Below are positions 17,869 to 26,660 of a DNA stretch of 64,000 nucleotides, one piece after another. Position 1 is the first letter of the stretch; every line of letters starts with the position of its first letter. A program made the position numbers and the translations under genes. Source of the stretch: Lachnospiraceae bacterium (GTDB lineage: Bacteria > Bacillota > Clostridia > Lachnospirales > Lachnospiraceae); NCBI GenBank assembly GCA_022793195.1, contig JAAWCJ010000010.1, forward strand, positions 1-64,000, in the 5' to 3' direction. A model generated the notes under the pieces. It saw nothing but the letters and a program-made list of their open reading frames with translations. It searched no databases and was not told the DNA's origin.

Positions 17869-17877
17869 TGTTATAAT
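17869..17877 (+). promoter_or_regulatory. Extended -10 promoter of the EamA gene
   Basis: TGTTATAAT, an extended -10 (TGn plus TATAAT), 25 bp before the ATG at 17903. No good -35 is visible, as is common for extended -10 promoters. The ribosome binding site AAAGGAG is at 17888-17894. Confidence 0.45.
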
Positions 17878-17902
17878 TATGTCCAGGAAAGGAGTGACTG
17901 TT

Positions 17903-18316
17903 ATGTGGTTTGTTTTAGCCTTGCTCTCCGCAGTGTTCGCAGCGCTTACCTCGATACTGGCCAAGATAGGCATCAGCGGCGTCAATTCTAATCTGGCCAC
18001 AGCCGTAAGAACCGTCGTTGTCGTCATTATGGCATGGGGAATGGTTTTTCTCACCAATGCCCAGGCCGGCCTGTCCGGGATAAGTAAAAAGAGCTGGTTA
18101 TTTTTGATCTTATCCGGGCTTTCCACAGGAGCCTCCTGGTTATGCTACTACAAAGCCTTACAAATTGGCGACGCCTCGAAAGTTGTACCTGTTGATAAAT
18201 TGAGCGTAGTGATCACTCTTGTGATGGCGTTTGTTTTTTTGCATGAAAGCTTCACTACAAAATCCCTGATGGGATGTCTGCTCATTGGGGCCGGAACATT
18301 AATTATGGTTATTTAA
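17903..18316 (+). CDS. Half-size EamA/DMT-superfamily transporter
   Basis: A 137-residue membrane protein with about five hydrophobic helices. It has the EamA-type pattern WFVLALLSAVFAALTSILAK at the start and ASKVVPVDKLSVVITLVMAFVFLHE near residue 105. Full EamA proteins have ten helices; this is the single-repeat form that works as a dimer. The substrate cannot be inferred. The start at 17903 is set by AAAGGAG 8 bp upstream; an ATG at 17855 has no site. Confidence 0.85.
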   Translation: MWFVLALLSAVFAALTSILAKIGISGVNSNLATAVRTVVVVIMAWGMVFLTNAQAGLSGISKKSWLFLILSGLSTGASWLCYYKALQIGDASKVVPVDKLSVVITLVMAFVFLHESFTTKSLMGCLLIGAGTLIMVI

Positions 18317-18365
18317 ACATGGAAGATCCCTTTCGGGCGCTTTTTACGTATCTTATTTAATGATC

Positions 18366-18414
18366 AAAAAAGCTTTGTCACGATAGTTTGTAATAAATCG
18401 TAAACAAAGCTTTT
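18366..18414. terminator. Bidirectional terminator
   Basis: The arms AAAAAGCTTTGT (18367-18378) and ACAAAGCTTTT (18404-18414) pair, with an inner CGAT/ATCG pairing. A-rich and T-rich flanks suit termination both of the EamA gene and of the convergent RelB-like gene. Confidence 0.65.
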
Positions 18415-18483
18415 CTGCCATTTCGGATATTATTAAAAAACAATTATTCTTACTCCTGTCAGACTGCCGGAAAGCGATAAATC

Positions 18484-18762
18484 TTATCCCGCATCCAGTT
18501 TTGCAAAGAACTCTTCCAGATTATCGTATTCTTTTGCATTTTCCTCCTGCACCGGCTGTTTTTCCATTACCTCCAAAGCAGGTTCCTCCCGCTTCTTCCC
18601 CAGAGAAACTTTGAAAGGAATTCCCCCCTGCCGTACCGCCTGGCGAACAAATACATTGACTGCTGTGGAAAAGCTCAATCCCAATTCAGAAAACAGTTCT
18701 TCTGCCTGGGCTTTGATTTCTGCATCCATACGGACACTGATATTGGATGTGTTTCCCGCCAT
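18484..18762 (-). CDS. RelB/DinJ-family antitoxin without an adjacent toxin
   Basis: A 92-residue protein. Its N-terminus (TSNISVRMDAEIKAQAEELF) and AVNVFVRQAVRQGGIPF segment are the ribbon-helix-helix DNA-binding dimer of RelB/DinJ antitoxins. The C-terminal half is charged and would be the toxin-binding tail. The expected RelE/YafQ toxin gene should follow on the minus strand, but 18317-18483 holds only a terminator. I chose the ATG at 18762 because AAGGAGG lies 8 bp upstream. Confidence 0.85.
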   Translation of the reverse strand: MAGNTSNISVRMDAEIKAQAEELFSELGLSFSTAVNVFVRQAVRQGGIPFKVSLGKKREEPALEVMEKQPVQEENAKEYDNLEEFFAKLDAG

Positions 18763-18872
18763 TCTCACCGCCTCCTTCTGCCTTTTTAACCATCTTATTT
18801 CACTGTCCCTGATTCTATGACTAGTGTTCTGTCTGGATTATATTCAGCCAAACCTCCTTGTCTTTCGTTTCC

Positions 18873-18901
18873 TTGACTTTCCCTGACATTCCCTATAGAA
18901 T
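18873..18901 (+). promoter_or_regulatory. Promoter of the cysteine desulfidase gene
   Basis: TTGACT at 18873-18878, a 17-bp spacer and TAGAAT at 18896-18901, about 42 bp before the start codon. Confidence 0.6.
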
Positions 18902-18943
18902 GAAACCAGATACGGGAAGCGTTTATAAATGGAGGTCTTTCTC

Positions 18944-20284
18944 ATGCATCCTCTTACTGCGTTAATATTAGAAGATATGAAACCGGCCCTCGGGGTCACG
19001 GAGCCTGCTGCCATTGCTTTGGCCTGTGCCTTTGCCAGGTCATATCTTACCGGCTCTGTAAAAAGCCTTGTGGTTTCTCTCAATTCCGGCATGTATAAAA
19101 ACGCTTTTACTTGCGGGGTTCCCGGCTCCCCCTACACCGGAATCTTAATTTCCGCCGCCCTGGGCATCACTGCCGGAAATCCTGACAAGGGGCTGGAAGT
19201 ACTATCCGATGTCACTGATGAAGACCATGCCGCGGCAAAAAAACTGGTTTCTGACGGCTGTATACGGGCAGATGTCTCTTCCATCAGCCCCGATATCTCC
19301 ATTAAAGCGCAGCTTACGACAACAGACGGATATTGCGAAGCAGAAATCCTTCACACCCATACCAACTTACAGTACATCAAACGAAATGGAAAACTGGTCT
19401 ATGGAAAAGAGGCGGACGTGGTTGAGGCTTGTCCGGCTGCAAAAGACATGACGGCAAAAAATAGTCTGAGAAACAAAATGGACGGTGAAAACACTCTTTC
19501 CTCCATCCATGGCTTTACGCTCAGTGACTTTCTTCATTATATAAAAACAGTAGGCGAAAAAGAGCTGGAGCCACTGCGGGCCGCATATGACACCAATTTA
19601 GAATTGTTCCGCTTTTCCATGGCCTCCGACCGTACTGTCATCGCAAAACAGCTTCTTTCCGCCAATGGCGGAGCCATCCTTTCGGAAAATGAGCTGGCCA
19701 CTGCGCAGCTTCTCTGCAACGGCGCCATTGAGGGGCGGGTTCTTGGCCTTAACCGGGCAGCCATGAGCATCACCGGAAGCGGCGCCCATGGGATTATCTG
19801 CACCATGCCCCTTTATGCTGTGCAGAAAATCCGCGGCCTGGAAGAAACCCGGCTTCTCCGCGCCACGGCCCTCAGCTATCTCATCACCATGTATATCAAA
19901 GAATATTCCGGCCGCCTGTCCGCTTTCTGCGGATGCGGCATTGCCGCAGGCACCGGCATGGCCTGTGCCCTGGCCTGGCTAAACGGTGGAAACAAGGATA
20001 CCATCACAAAAGTGATCAACAATATGGCTGCCGGAATCACCGGAATGATCTGTGACGGCGGCAATCACGGTTGTACCATGAAAGGAATCGTCGCCGTTGA
20101 TGCCGCGTGGCGGGCCGTAAGTCTGGCCTCGCACGGCATATCCATTGAAGCAGAGCACGGGATTTGTGCCGCCACGCCGGAAGAAGCCATGCGCCAGATG
20201 GGGCAGATTGCCGACCCCGGCATGAGGGAAACGGAGCGAACCATCCTGGACATCATGCAGGCCAAGGCGGACGCGAACCTTTAA
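18944..20284 (+). CDS. cyuA: L-cysteine desulfidase / UPF0597 family
   Basis: A 446-residue iron-sulfur lyase of the CyuA/L-cysteine desulfidase family, related to the alpha part of L-serine dehydratase. It breaks cysteine into pyruvate, ammonia and sulfide. Candidate cluster cysteines lie in SAFCGCGIAAGTG and GMICDGGNHGCTMKG in the last third. The N-terminal segment LGVTEPAAIALACAFAR is diagnostic. GGAGG 8 bp before 18944 sets the start over an ATG at 18929. The 3' end overlaps convergent nth by 4 bp. Confidence 0.88.
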   Translation: MHPLTALILEDMKPALGVTEPAAIALACAFARSYLTGSVKSLVVSLNSGMYKNAFTCGVPGSPYTGILISAALGITAGNPDKGLEVLSDVTDEDHAAAKKLVSDGCIRADVSSISPDISIKAQLTTTDGYCEAEILHTHTNLQYIKRNGKLVYGKEADVVEACPAAKDMTAKNSLRNKMDGENTLSSIHGFTLSDFLHYIKTVGEKELEPLRAAYDTNLELFRFSMASDRTVIAKQLLSANGGAILSENELATAQLLCNGAIEGRVLGLNRAAMSITGSGAHGIICTMPLYAVQKIRGLEETRLLRATALSYLITMYIKEYSGRLSAFCGCGIAAGTGMACALAWLNGGNKDTITKVINNMAAGITGMICDGGNHGCTMKGIVAVDAAWRAVSLASHGISIEAEHGICAATPEEAMRQMGQIADPGMRETERTILDIMQAKADANL

Positions 20285-20913
20285 ATTCTTTTCTGACACA
20301 CATCCTCCAGGCAGCACCTCTCACAAAACGGCGCTGTCCTGGCTGTGCACACTTCTCTTCCATGGTACACCAGCCGGTGGCAGAAGCTGTTTCCCTCCTC
20401 CGGCGGAATAATCTTCCACAGGGCCATCTCCACTTTTTTCGGTTCTTTTATCCCGTCCACCAGGCCGATTCTGTTTGTCAGGCGGATGCAGTGGGTGTCT
20501 GTCACAATGGCCGGTTTTCCAAACACATCCCCCATAATCAAATTCGCGCTTTTCCGTCCAACTCCAGGCAACGAAAGGAGGGCCTGAAAGTCATCCGGCA
20601 CGTGTCCGCCGTACTTCTCTTTCAAAACCTTCATGCAGGCGCTTATATCCCTGGCTTTACTTTTCCCCAAACCACAGGGGCGCACAATGGCCTCGATATC
20701 TTCCACTTCTGCCTCTGCCAGGGCATCCACATCAGGATATTTTGCATACAATTCCTCCACCACCACATTCACCCTGGCATCCGTACACTGGGCGGCCAGC
20801 CGCACACTCACCAAAAGCTTCCATGCCTGGTCATAGTCCAGGCTGCACTCCGCGTCCGGGTACTCCTCTTTCAGTCTGTCAATTACAATCTTTGCAAGCT
20901 CCTCTTTTGTCAT
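20281..20913 (-). CDS. nth: Endonuclease III
   Basis: A 210-residue DNA glycosylase/AP lyase for oxidised pyrimidines. The helix-hairpin-helix LLSLPGVGRKSANL includes the catalytic Lys, and VTDTHCIRLTNRIGLV includes the catalytic Asp. The C-terminal 4Fe-4S motif is C-x6-C-x2-C-x5-C-like (CTARTAPFCERCCLEDVC, with one extra adjacent Cys). Length is normal. It converges on cyuA with a 4-bp overlap and lacks other repair genes nearby. Confidence 0.95.
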   Translation of the reverse strand: MTKEELAKIVIDRLKEEYPDAECSLDYDQAWKLLVSVRLAAQCTDARVNVVVEELYAKYPDVDALAEAEVEDIEAIVRPCGLGKSKARDISACMKVLKEKYGGHVPDDFQALLSLPGVGRKSANLIMGDVFGKPAIVTDTHCIRLTNRIGLVDGIKEPKKVEMALWKIIPPEEGNSFCHRLVYHGREVCTARTAPFCERCCLEDVCQKRI

Positions 20914-20973
20914 GATATCCTCCTGCTTCTATAATATTGAAACCGGTGTGCCGACTGGCTACACCATTAAAAC

Positions 20974-21044
20974 CCTAAAGGATTATGGTGCGGGAAGATA
21001 CCTTCCAAGATGGCCGCCGTCAAATTGCACCATAATCCTTTAGG
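20974..21044. terminator. 18-bp perfect inverted repeat at the end of the MATE gene
   Basis: The arms at 20974-20991 (CCTAAAGGATTATGGTGC) and 21027-21044 are exact reverse complements. The 35-nt interior holds a second small stem (GGAAG/CTTCC). The right arm includes the MATE stop codon. It probably ends the MATE transcript, although the U-run after the minus-strand arm is weak (GGGTTTTAA). Confidence 0.55.
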
Positions 21045-22410
21045 AAAATAAATCGTCCCGCGTAATATTGGTCAGCCAGTTTCCATTCCGATAATGCTTA
21101 ATTACAAAAGGCCATTTGACAAACTCGTCCGTACACAAAAGAAAGTATACTGCCATGACCGGAAGCTTAAACACAAAGGCCGCCAGAAATCCCAGGGGAA
21201 CCGCGTAGCACCACATGGCTATGCAGTCACATAGAAATCCAAACCGGCTATCCCCTCCTGCCCGGAAAGCCCCCACGATCAACGTCGTATTGACTGCCAT
21301 CCCCATAACATAATAAGTATTGATATAAAGCATATATTTTAGATACTTCATGGCCTGAGGGGACAGATCCGCATATTTTAAAACAAGAGGAGAAGAGGAC
21401 AGAATCATCAGGCCTCCAAAAGCTCCGGTCAGCACAGTCAGTTTCATAAGCCCCTTTGTATAGAGCCTGGCCGTTTCCATTTTCCCCTCTCCAATGACAT
21501 TCCCGAGGAGGATACCTCCCGCATTTGCCATTCCGAAGCACAGGATGGTTCCAAAATTCCGAACCACCACCACAAAGGAATTGGCTGCCACTGCATCCGT
21601 TCCCAAATGTCCCATGATAACGGAATACATGGAAAAGGCCACACCCCAGACAATATCATTTCCCAGGGCAGGTATGGACAACCGCAGGAAATCAGAAAAC
21701 AACGCCTTATTTCTCACAAACATGGCCCGGAAATTCAGTTTGACGTCTTTACTTTTTGCCGAAACCACAAAGCAGGCGGCAAGCTCCACTGCCCTGGATA
21801 TAGAAGTGGCCAGGGCGACTCCCGCTGCCCCCAGCTTCGGCGCGCCCAACAGGCCAAAAATAAAAACGCCGTTCAGTACCACATTCAGCGTAAAAGCCAG
21901 CACATTCATAACCGTACTGACCACCACTCTTCCCACACTTCTGAGTACCGCCAGATATACTTCCGAAATCCCCCAGCATATGTAGCTGAAACTGATAAAC
22001 CTCAGGTAAGAAGCGCCGATTTCTATGAGTCCCGGGTCATTTGTAAAGAGATGCATCATCGTTTCGGGAATCGCCAGCGTCAGCGCTGCAAAGGAAACCG
22101 ACAGTACCAGGGAAAATCTCAGGGCAATCCCTTCAACAGCCTCGATGGCCTGCAGATCCCCCTTCCCATAATACTGGGCGCAGAGCATGATCGCGCCTGT
22201 CCCCAGGCCGTAAAACACCATGAACAGGACGCTGGCATACTGGGAGGCGAGGGAGACTGCCGAAATCGACGATTGGCCCACATAGTTGAGCATTACCACA
22301 TCGGCTGAACTAACCGCCGCACTCAAAAGATTCTGGATGACGATTGGAAGAGACAGGCGAAACATCCGTTTATAAAACTCTCCGCCAATGGCTGCCTTCC
22401 CATTTCCCAT
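21040..22410 (-). CDS. MATE-family efflux transporter
   Basis: A 456-residue, twelve-helix multidrug and toxic compound extrusion protein of the NorM/DinF superfamily, which exports cationic compounds in exchange for Na+ or H+. Both six-helix repeats are recognisable: a first repeat beginning RLSLPIVIQNLLSAAVSSADVV and a second with FLRLSIPALGNDIVWG. The gene follows gtrA by 8 bp at the end of a tightly packed four-gene set with a TetR regulator, suggesting inducible export. Confidence 0.9.
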   Translation of the reverse strand: MGNGKAAIGGEFYKRMFRLSLPIVIQNLLSAAVSSADVVMLNYVGQSSISAVSLASQYASVLFMVFYGLGTGAIMLCAQYYGKGDLQAIEAVEGIALRFSLVLSVSFAALTLAIPETMMHLFTNDPGLIEIGASYLRFISFSYICWGISEVYLAVLRSVGRVVVSTVMNVLAFTLNVVLNGVFIFGLLGAPKLGAAGVALATSISRAVELAACFVVSAKSKDVKLNFRAMFVRNKALFSDFLRLSIPALGNDIVWGVAFSMYSVIMGHLGTDAVAANSFVVVVRNFGTILCFGMANAGGILLGNVIGEGKMETARLYTKGLMKLTVLTGAFGGLMILSSSPLVLKYADLSPQAMKYLKYMLYINTYYVMGMAVNTTLIVGAFRAGGDSRFGFLCDCIAMWCYAVPLGFLAAFVFKLPVMAVYFLLCTDEFVKWPFVIKHYRNGNWLTNITRDDLFS

Positions 22411-22418
22411 ATCTCCCC

Positions 22419-22850
22419 CTACTTTCCCTTTTTCTTTGCCACACTGTTGGTATCCATAGAATCCCGGAATACAAAGAAACGGTCATATAAAAATTCCAGC
22501 ACAAAGTTGGCAACCATATTGAGGGCTGTCACCAGGTATTCATTCCAGCCGATCCCTTCTGCCAGGTAATTTCCCAGAATTGTGGACACAGGGGTAAATA
22601 CACAGTAAAAAGCCGCCACCTTGACCATCGCCGCCGGAATATTATTGGCTGACTGGAACGTATATCTCCTGTTCAAAGTAAAGTTCCAGAGCACCGACAA
22701 AATCAAGGCGATCAGGTAACAGTGCCAGTAGCTCCATCCGGAAAACTCATTGAGCAGGCTGAAAGCCGCAATTTCAATAACACCCGCCGAGACTGAAAAC
22801 ACCAAAAATTTTAAAGAACGAAGAAGCTCTTTTTTTCTATTATCTTTCAT
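22419..22850 (-). CDS. GtrA-like membrane protein
   Basis: A 143-residue protein with four membrane helices. It shows the GtrA-family pattern of FLVFSVSAGVIEIAAFSLLN in helix 1, NFTLNRRYTF after helix 2, and FVLEFLYDRFFVF near the C-terminus. GtrA proteins are thought to flip or support lipid-linked sugars for cell-surface glycosylation. It overlaps the FGGY kinase gene by 4 bp, which ties it to a carbohydrate function. Confidence 0.88.
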   Translation of the reverse strand: MKDNRKKELLRSLKFLVFSVSAGVIEIAAFSLLNEFSGWSYWHCYLIALILSVLWNFTLNRRYTFQSANNIPAAMVKVAAFYCVFTPVSTILGNYLAEGIGWNEYLVTALNMVANFVLEFLYDRFFVFRDSMDTNSVAKKKGK

Positions 22851-24469
22851 ATGGAATCCTTTCCCCGCCTTGCCTGTCCCAGCAGCCGATAATTCTTTTT
22901 GTTTGCAGCGTAAAGCCCTTTAAATACCTCAAAATAACGGTCATAGACTGCCTTTTCCTCTTTTCGCGGTAAAAACCGCTCCTTTACCGGAATAAAAGCG
23001 CCGACTTCTTCCAGGCTGGGAATCAGCTTGAGGCCCACGGCAGTGACAGCGGCAGCACCTACGGCCCCCACATTCTGCGGGCTTTCCACCACCTCCACCT
23101 CGCGTCCGGTCACGTCGGAAAGAAGCTGGGCCGTCACCGGCGACAGCGCCCCTCCCCCTACAAACCGGATGGTCTTTGCCGTCTTAAGCTTTTTATCCTG
23201 ACATTCAAGCATCCAGCGCAGGTGATAACAAATGCCTTCCAATACTGCCCTGATCAGTTCCGTCTTTCCCGTTTCCAGCCGGATTCCAAAAAACATCCCG
23301 GCCGCATCCGGATCTTCAAAAGGACAACGATTTCCGTGGAGCCATGGGGTAAACACTACGCCGCCGGAACCTGCCGGAACCTGTTTAATGGTCTCTGTCA
23401 TATAATCATACAGGCTCTTATAAGCCGCTTCTTCCCCTTCTGTCACATGCCTCTTTTCCAGATAAATGCCGATTTCATCCAAAGCCAGATGGTCTTTCAC
23501 CCATTCCAGGCATTTTCCAGCTGTCTCCATCTCCGCAAAATAATTATATTTTCCACTCTGGGCTCCCACAATGGCGGCAATCATGGCCGACACGTCCACC
23601 ATCTGCCTGTCGGTCACCGTCGTTACCCACCCGGAGGTTCCACAGTAAATGTGGGTATCCCCCACACGGACACAACCGGCTCCCACACTAATGAGGGAAG
23701 CGTCCCCGCCTCCGCCAAACACCGGTATCCCCGGGCAAAGTCCCAGCTCTTTTGCCGCCCGTTCCGTAAGGACGCCCGCCTGTTGGGAGGATTTGATGAT
23801 TTCCGGCAGATGGGACATACGGATACCGAACATTTTACACAGCTCCCTGCTCCATCCTTCCTTCCCTTTCCTGGTATCATAGAGGAGCGTTGCATAGGCA
23901 GAATCCTCCGTCATGACAAATTTTCCCGTCAAGCGGCAAATCAGATACTCTTTCACATCCAGCCATTTATAAGCTTTGGCAAAATTCTCCGGCTCATGGT
24001 TCTCCAGCCATTTATACTTCCACATGGGATCTTTGACGCTGGTGGAAACAGCTCCCGTGATTTTCAGGCTTTTTAACAGCTTCCTCACATTGGCCCCCGC
24101 GACCTTAAATCCATGCGCAATCCCCTTTTGAACCTCTTTTACCGCCCTCTGGTCCATATAGCTCATGGGCCGATGGACCGGAACGCCTTCCCTGTCCACC
24201 AACACCAATCCCTGCATCTGGGAACAGAAGGAAATCCCTGCAATCTCCTCCGGCTTTATCTCCACCTGTGCAAACAACTCCCTGGTGGTTTTGCACATGG
24301 CTTCCCACCATTCTTCCGTATCCTGTTCCGCGCCCCCGTTTTCCAGAATATAAAGGCCATATCCCCTGCTGGCACCGGCTAAAAGGGTAATTCTCTCTCC
24401 AATGCCAAACAAGCAGGTTTTCACCCCTGTCGTCCCTATATCATAGGCCAATACATAAACCATACTCAT
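22847..24469 (-). CDS. FGGY-family carbohydrate kinase (xylulokinase-like)
   Basis: A 540-residue sugar kinase with the two-domain actin-like ATPase fold. The N-terminal phosphate-1 motif reads YDIGTTGVKTCLF, SYMDQRA is typical of the xylulokinase branch, and FVGGGALSPVTAQLLSDV followed by VGAAGAAAVTAVGL matches the adenosine/FGGY signature region. The sugar cannot be decided. It overlaps the TetR gene before it and gtrA after it by 4 bp each. Confidence 0.88.
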   Translation of the reverse strand: MSMVYVLAYDIGTTGVKTCLFGIGERITLLAGASRGYGLYILENGGAEQDTEEWWEAMCKTTRELFAQVEIKPEEIAGISFCSQMQGLVLVDREGVPVHRPMSYMDQRAVKEVQKGIAHGFKVAGANVRKLLKSLKITGAVSTSVKDPMWKYKWLENHEPENFAKAYKWLDVKEYLICRLTGKFVMTEDSAYATLLYDTRKGKEGWSRELCKMFGIRMSHLPEIIKSSQQAGVLTERAAKELGLCPGIPVFGGGGDASLISVGAGCVRVGDTHIYCGTSGWVTTVTDRQMVDVSAMIAAIVGAQSGKYNYFAEMETAGKCLEWVKDHLALDEIGIYLEKRHVTEGEEAAYKSLYDYMTETIKQVPAGSGGVVFTPWLHGNRCPFEDPDAAGMFFGIRLETGKTELIRAVLEGICYHLRWMLECQDKKLKTAKTIRFVGGGALSPVTAQLLSDVTGREVEVVESPQNVGAVGAAAVTAVGLKLIPSLEEVGAFIPVKERFLPRKEEKAVYDRYFEVFKGLYAANKKNYRLLGQARRGKDSI

Positions 24470-25122
24470 TTCCCCTCTCTGTGGGTAATCTCCGCCTGCC
24501 CAAAAGTAAAGGCCGACTCAAAAAATTTAAGAAGCTCTTTTCGGACATGGGCGTCTTGCTCCAGCACATCTTCTCCACAGTAAATCAAAAAACGCTCCCT
24601 GTAATAATCACAGGAATAGCTGAACTGTAACATCATCAGCAGATTATCAAAGAAAAATGCAAACAGCTTCGGATCCATATCCTGACGCACATTCCCGTCC
24701 CGCCTGGCTGTTTCTATAAACCCAGTATACAGCCTGGCTGTGATCCCTTCAATCTTTTCGGCCAGAAAAGCGCTTCCCGGTACTCCGTCGGAAGCCAGCC
24801 TGTTATACATACGGATGCAGTCTCCATGCTCCCTGGCATGAATCTGCAGCGCTTCAATCACCCTCTCCGCATAGACCAGAAGTTTTTCTTCCGGTTCCGT
24901 CACCTGGCAAAGCACCTGCTCCAAAACCCCGATACTTTTATGAAGGCAGGCCAAAAAAAACTGCTCCTTGTCACCATAGTACTTATATAGCACCCCCACA
25001 CTGATTCCTGCCCGCCCGGCGATGACATTCATACTGGCCTGATAAAATCCCCGTTTGGCAAATTCGGAAATCCCCGCCTCCAGAATCTCCTTAAGCTTCT
25101 CCTCCGTCAGTTTTTTAAGCAT
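24466..25122 (-). CDS. TetR/AcrR-family regulator
   Basis: A 218-residue one-component regulator. The N-terminal helix-turn-helix reads FYQASMNVIAGRAGISVGVLYKYYGDKEQFF (residues about 26-56). The C-terminal part is a helical ligand-binding domain. It is the first gene of a set overlapping by 4 bp (regulator, FGGY kinase, GtrA, then MATE), so it probably represses its own operon. A 262-bp inverted-repeat element sits directly upstream. Confidence 0.9.
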   Translation of the reverse strand: MLKKLTEEKLKEILEAGISEFAKRGFYQASMNVIAGRAGISVGVLYKYYGDKEQFFLACLHKSIGVLEQVLCQVTEPEEKLLVYAERVIEALQIHAREHGDCIRMYNRLASDGVPGSAFLAEKIEGITARLYTGFIETARRDGNVRQDMDPKLFAFFFDNLLMMLQFSYSCDYYRERFLIYCGEDVLEQDAHVRKELLKFFESAFTFGQAEITHREGK

Positions 25123-25146
25123 ACGCCTCCCTCGTCCAAAACAGAT

Positions 25147-25408
25147 TTATGAAAGCGCCATTAAATTGTACAAAAATTTCGTGGACTGTGTATTGCCATG
25201 AATATCCGAAGTATCTTAATGTTCTGTTGGGCTAAACCAGCAATTTCCGGACAGGACGTCCGGAAAAGGCTTATGCCGCCATGGACGGCGGATCATAAGC
25301 CGGTTGCGCGATGCAGTTAGATCTAAATCAGAATATTTAGATACTTCAATATTCATGGCATCGGCACAGGAAACGAAACCTTTGTACAATTTAATGGTAG
25401 TTTCATAA
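25147..25408. mobile_element. MITE-like element with 70-bp terminal inverted repeats
   Basis: The arms 25147-25216 and about 25339-25408 are imperfect reverse complements, about 80% by eye, both ending TTATGAAA and containing CCATTAAATTGTACAAA and GCCATGAATAT. The interior carries nested palindromes (TTTCCGGAC..GTCCGGAAA and GGCTTATG..CATAAGCC). There is no open frame. It fills the 298-bp gap between the aldolase and TetR genes. A non-autonomous transposable element or a large structured RNA is possible. Confidence 0.65.
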
Positions 25409-25420
25409 GTTCATACCTTT

Positions 25421-26593
25421 TTACGTCCTCATTTTCCTGGAATATTTCTTCTTATACACCATCCGCTGCAGGGCAGCGTCTCTCCCGTCAAGGGGGCAGC
25501 AGTATTTTTCATCCCCGGCGGCTTTCCATAGGTCATTTTGTACTTTCGCAAACAGTTGTGCCGCACACCCTTTTCTCAAAATCGTCTTCACAGCAGCCAC
25601 ATCATCTGCCCTCTGCCCTGTACAGAGGGCGCCTCCCCCCTGAATGAAGACAGCGTTTCTTCCTTTTAATGCTTTCGCCGCTTCCCTGAGGTTTGAAAAG
25701 CGGATACTGGTTCCTGCAATCTGGGCCAGGTCGTCCAGATAAGGCATCAGTCGTTCCTCCTGGCAGCATACCTCCATAACCACAGGGCTACTCTCCTGGG
25801 CAATATAACGGGCCGCGCTGCTTTTATAAATGGAGGCATGGAGGGCTGCCGCAGGAGAAATCCCCGCCGGAAGCGCCCGCAGGTCATAAATCTTCCGTTT
25901 CCCGTTTAACAGATGGCAGAAATAATTTCCCTTTCTCATACTTTTTCCCAGCTTCAAGACTTCTCCGGGGCAAGCTTTCTGCCTGTCTTTCGTTTCATCA
26001 CCGGCTGCTTCCCATTCCCGGAATCTGTTCCGCATCTCTTTTCCACAAAGCTGTTCCAATTCTTTCGCCGCGAGAAATGCCTGGCCGCAGTCCTCCCCCA
26101 TACAAAGGGCCCCATGATTTCTCATGAGAACTGCCCTGGCCACCTGCGCTGCCGCCACCTGCGCTGCCACTGCCCGGCGCAGCTTCTTTGTGGAGGAGAG
26201 ACCGTAATCTGCGCAGGGCACGACGCTCCCCAAAAGGGAAGCCTTCCCCTCCGTCTGCAAATCCTCCCCGGCAATTCCAAATACGGAAGCCTTCTCCTGG
26301 TGTGTGTGAATGACAAAACAGACTTCCGGCCTCAGCCTGTATACATCTGCATGGATACCCTTTTCGCTGGAAGGCTTTCTGTCCCCCTCCCAGGAGCAAT
26401 CCTCAACATTCACCGTCACTAAATCTTCCGGCTGCATCGTATCATACCCCAAGCCACTGGGAGTGATCACAAACTGGGTATCCGAAATTCTGGCGCTGAT
26501 ATTTCCCCACGTCCTTGCAACCAGCCCTTCCTTCACCAGACGATGCCCGGCTTTTATAATCAATGCTTTTGCTTCCCTCTCTGAGTAAGCCAT
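25421..26593 (-). CDS. Class II aldolase/adducin-family protein with two tandem domains
   Basis: A 390-residue protein. The N-terminal domain (about 1-195) is a fuculose-phosphate-aldolase-like fold with GNISARISDTQFVITPSG, the zinc ligands in FVIHTHQEKAS and the later RNHGALCMG. The C-terminal half (about 215-380) looks like a second, degenerate copy (ALHASIYKSSAARYI, VFIQGGGALCTGQ) lacking the full His set. It probably cleaves or epimerises a phosphorylated sugar. It is the last gene of the DeoR/PfkB/aminotransferase/aldolase set. Confidence 0.82.
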   Translation of the reverse strand: MAYSEREAKALIIKAGHRLVKEGLVARTWGNISARISDTQFVITPSGLGYDTMQPEDLVTVNVEDCSWEGDRKPSSEKGIHADVYRLRPEVCFVIHTHQEKASVFGIAGEDLQTEGKASLLGSVVPCADYGLSSTKKLRRAVAAQVAAAQVARAVLMRNHGALCMGEDCGQAFLAAKELEQLCGKEMRNRFREWEAAGDETKDRQKACPGEVLKLGKSMRKGNYFCHLLNGKRKIYDLRALPAGISPAAALHASIYKSSAARYIAQESSPVVMEVCCQEERLMPYLDDLAQIAGTSIRFSNLREAAKALKGRNAVFIQGGGALCTGQRADDVAAVKTILRKGCAAQLFAKVQNDLWKAAGDEKYCCPLDGRDAALQRMVYKKKYSRKMRT

Positions 26594-26660
26594 ATTCCGG
26601 CCTCCGTTTCCGCAAATCCGTTAATAAATCCATTATCCAAATATACCGTTTCAAATCCCT

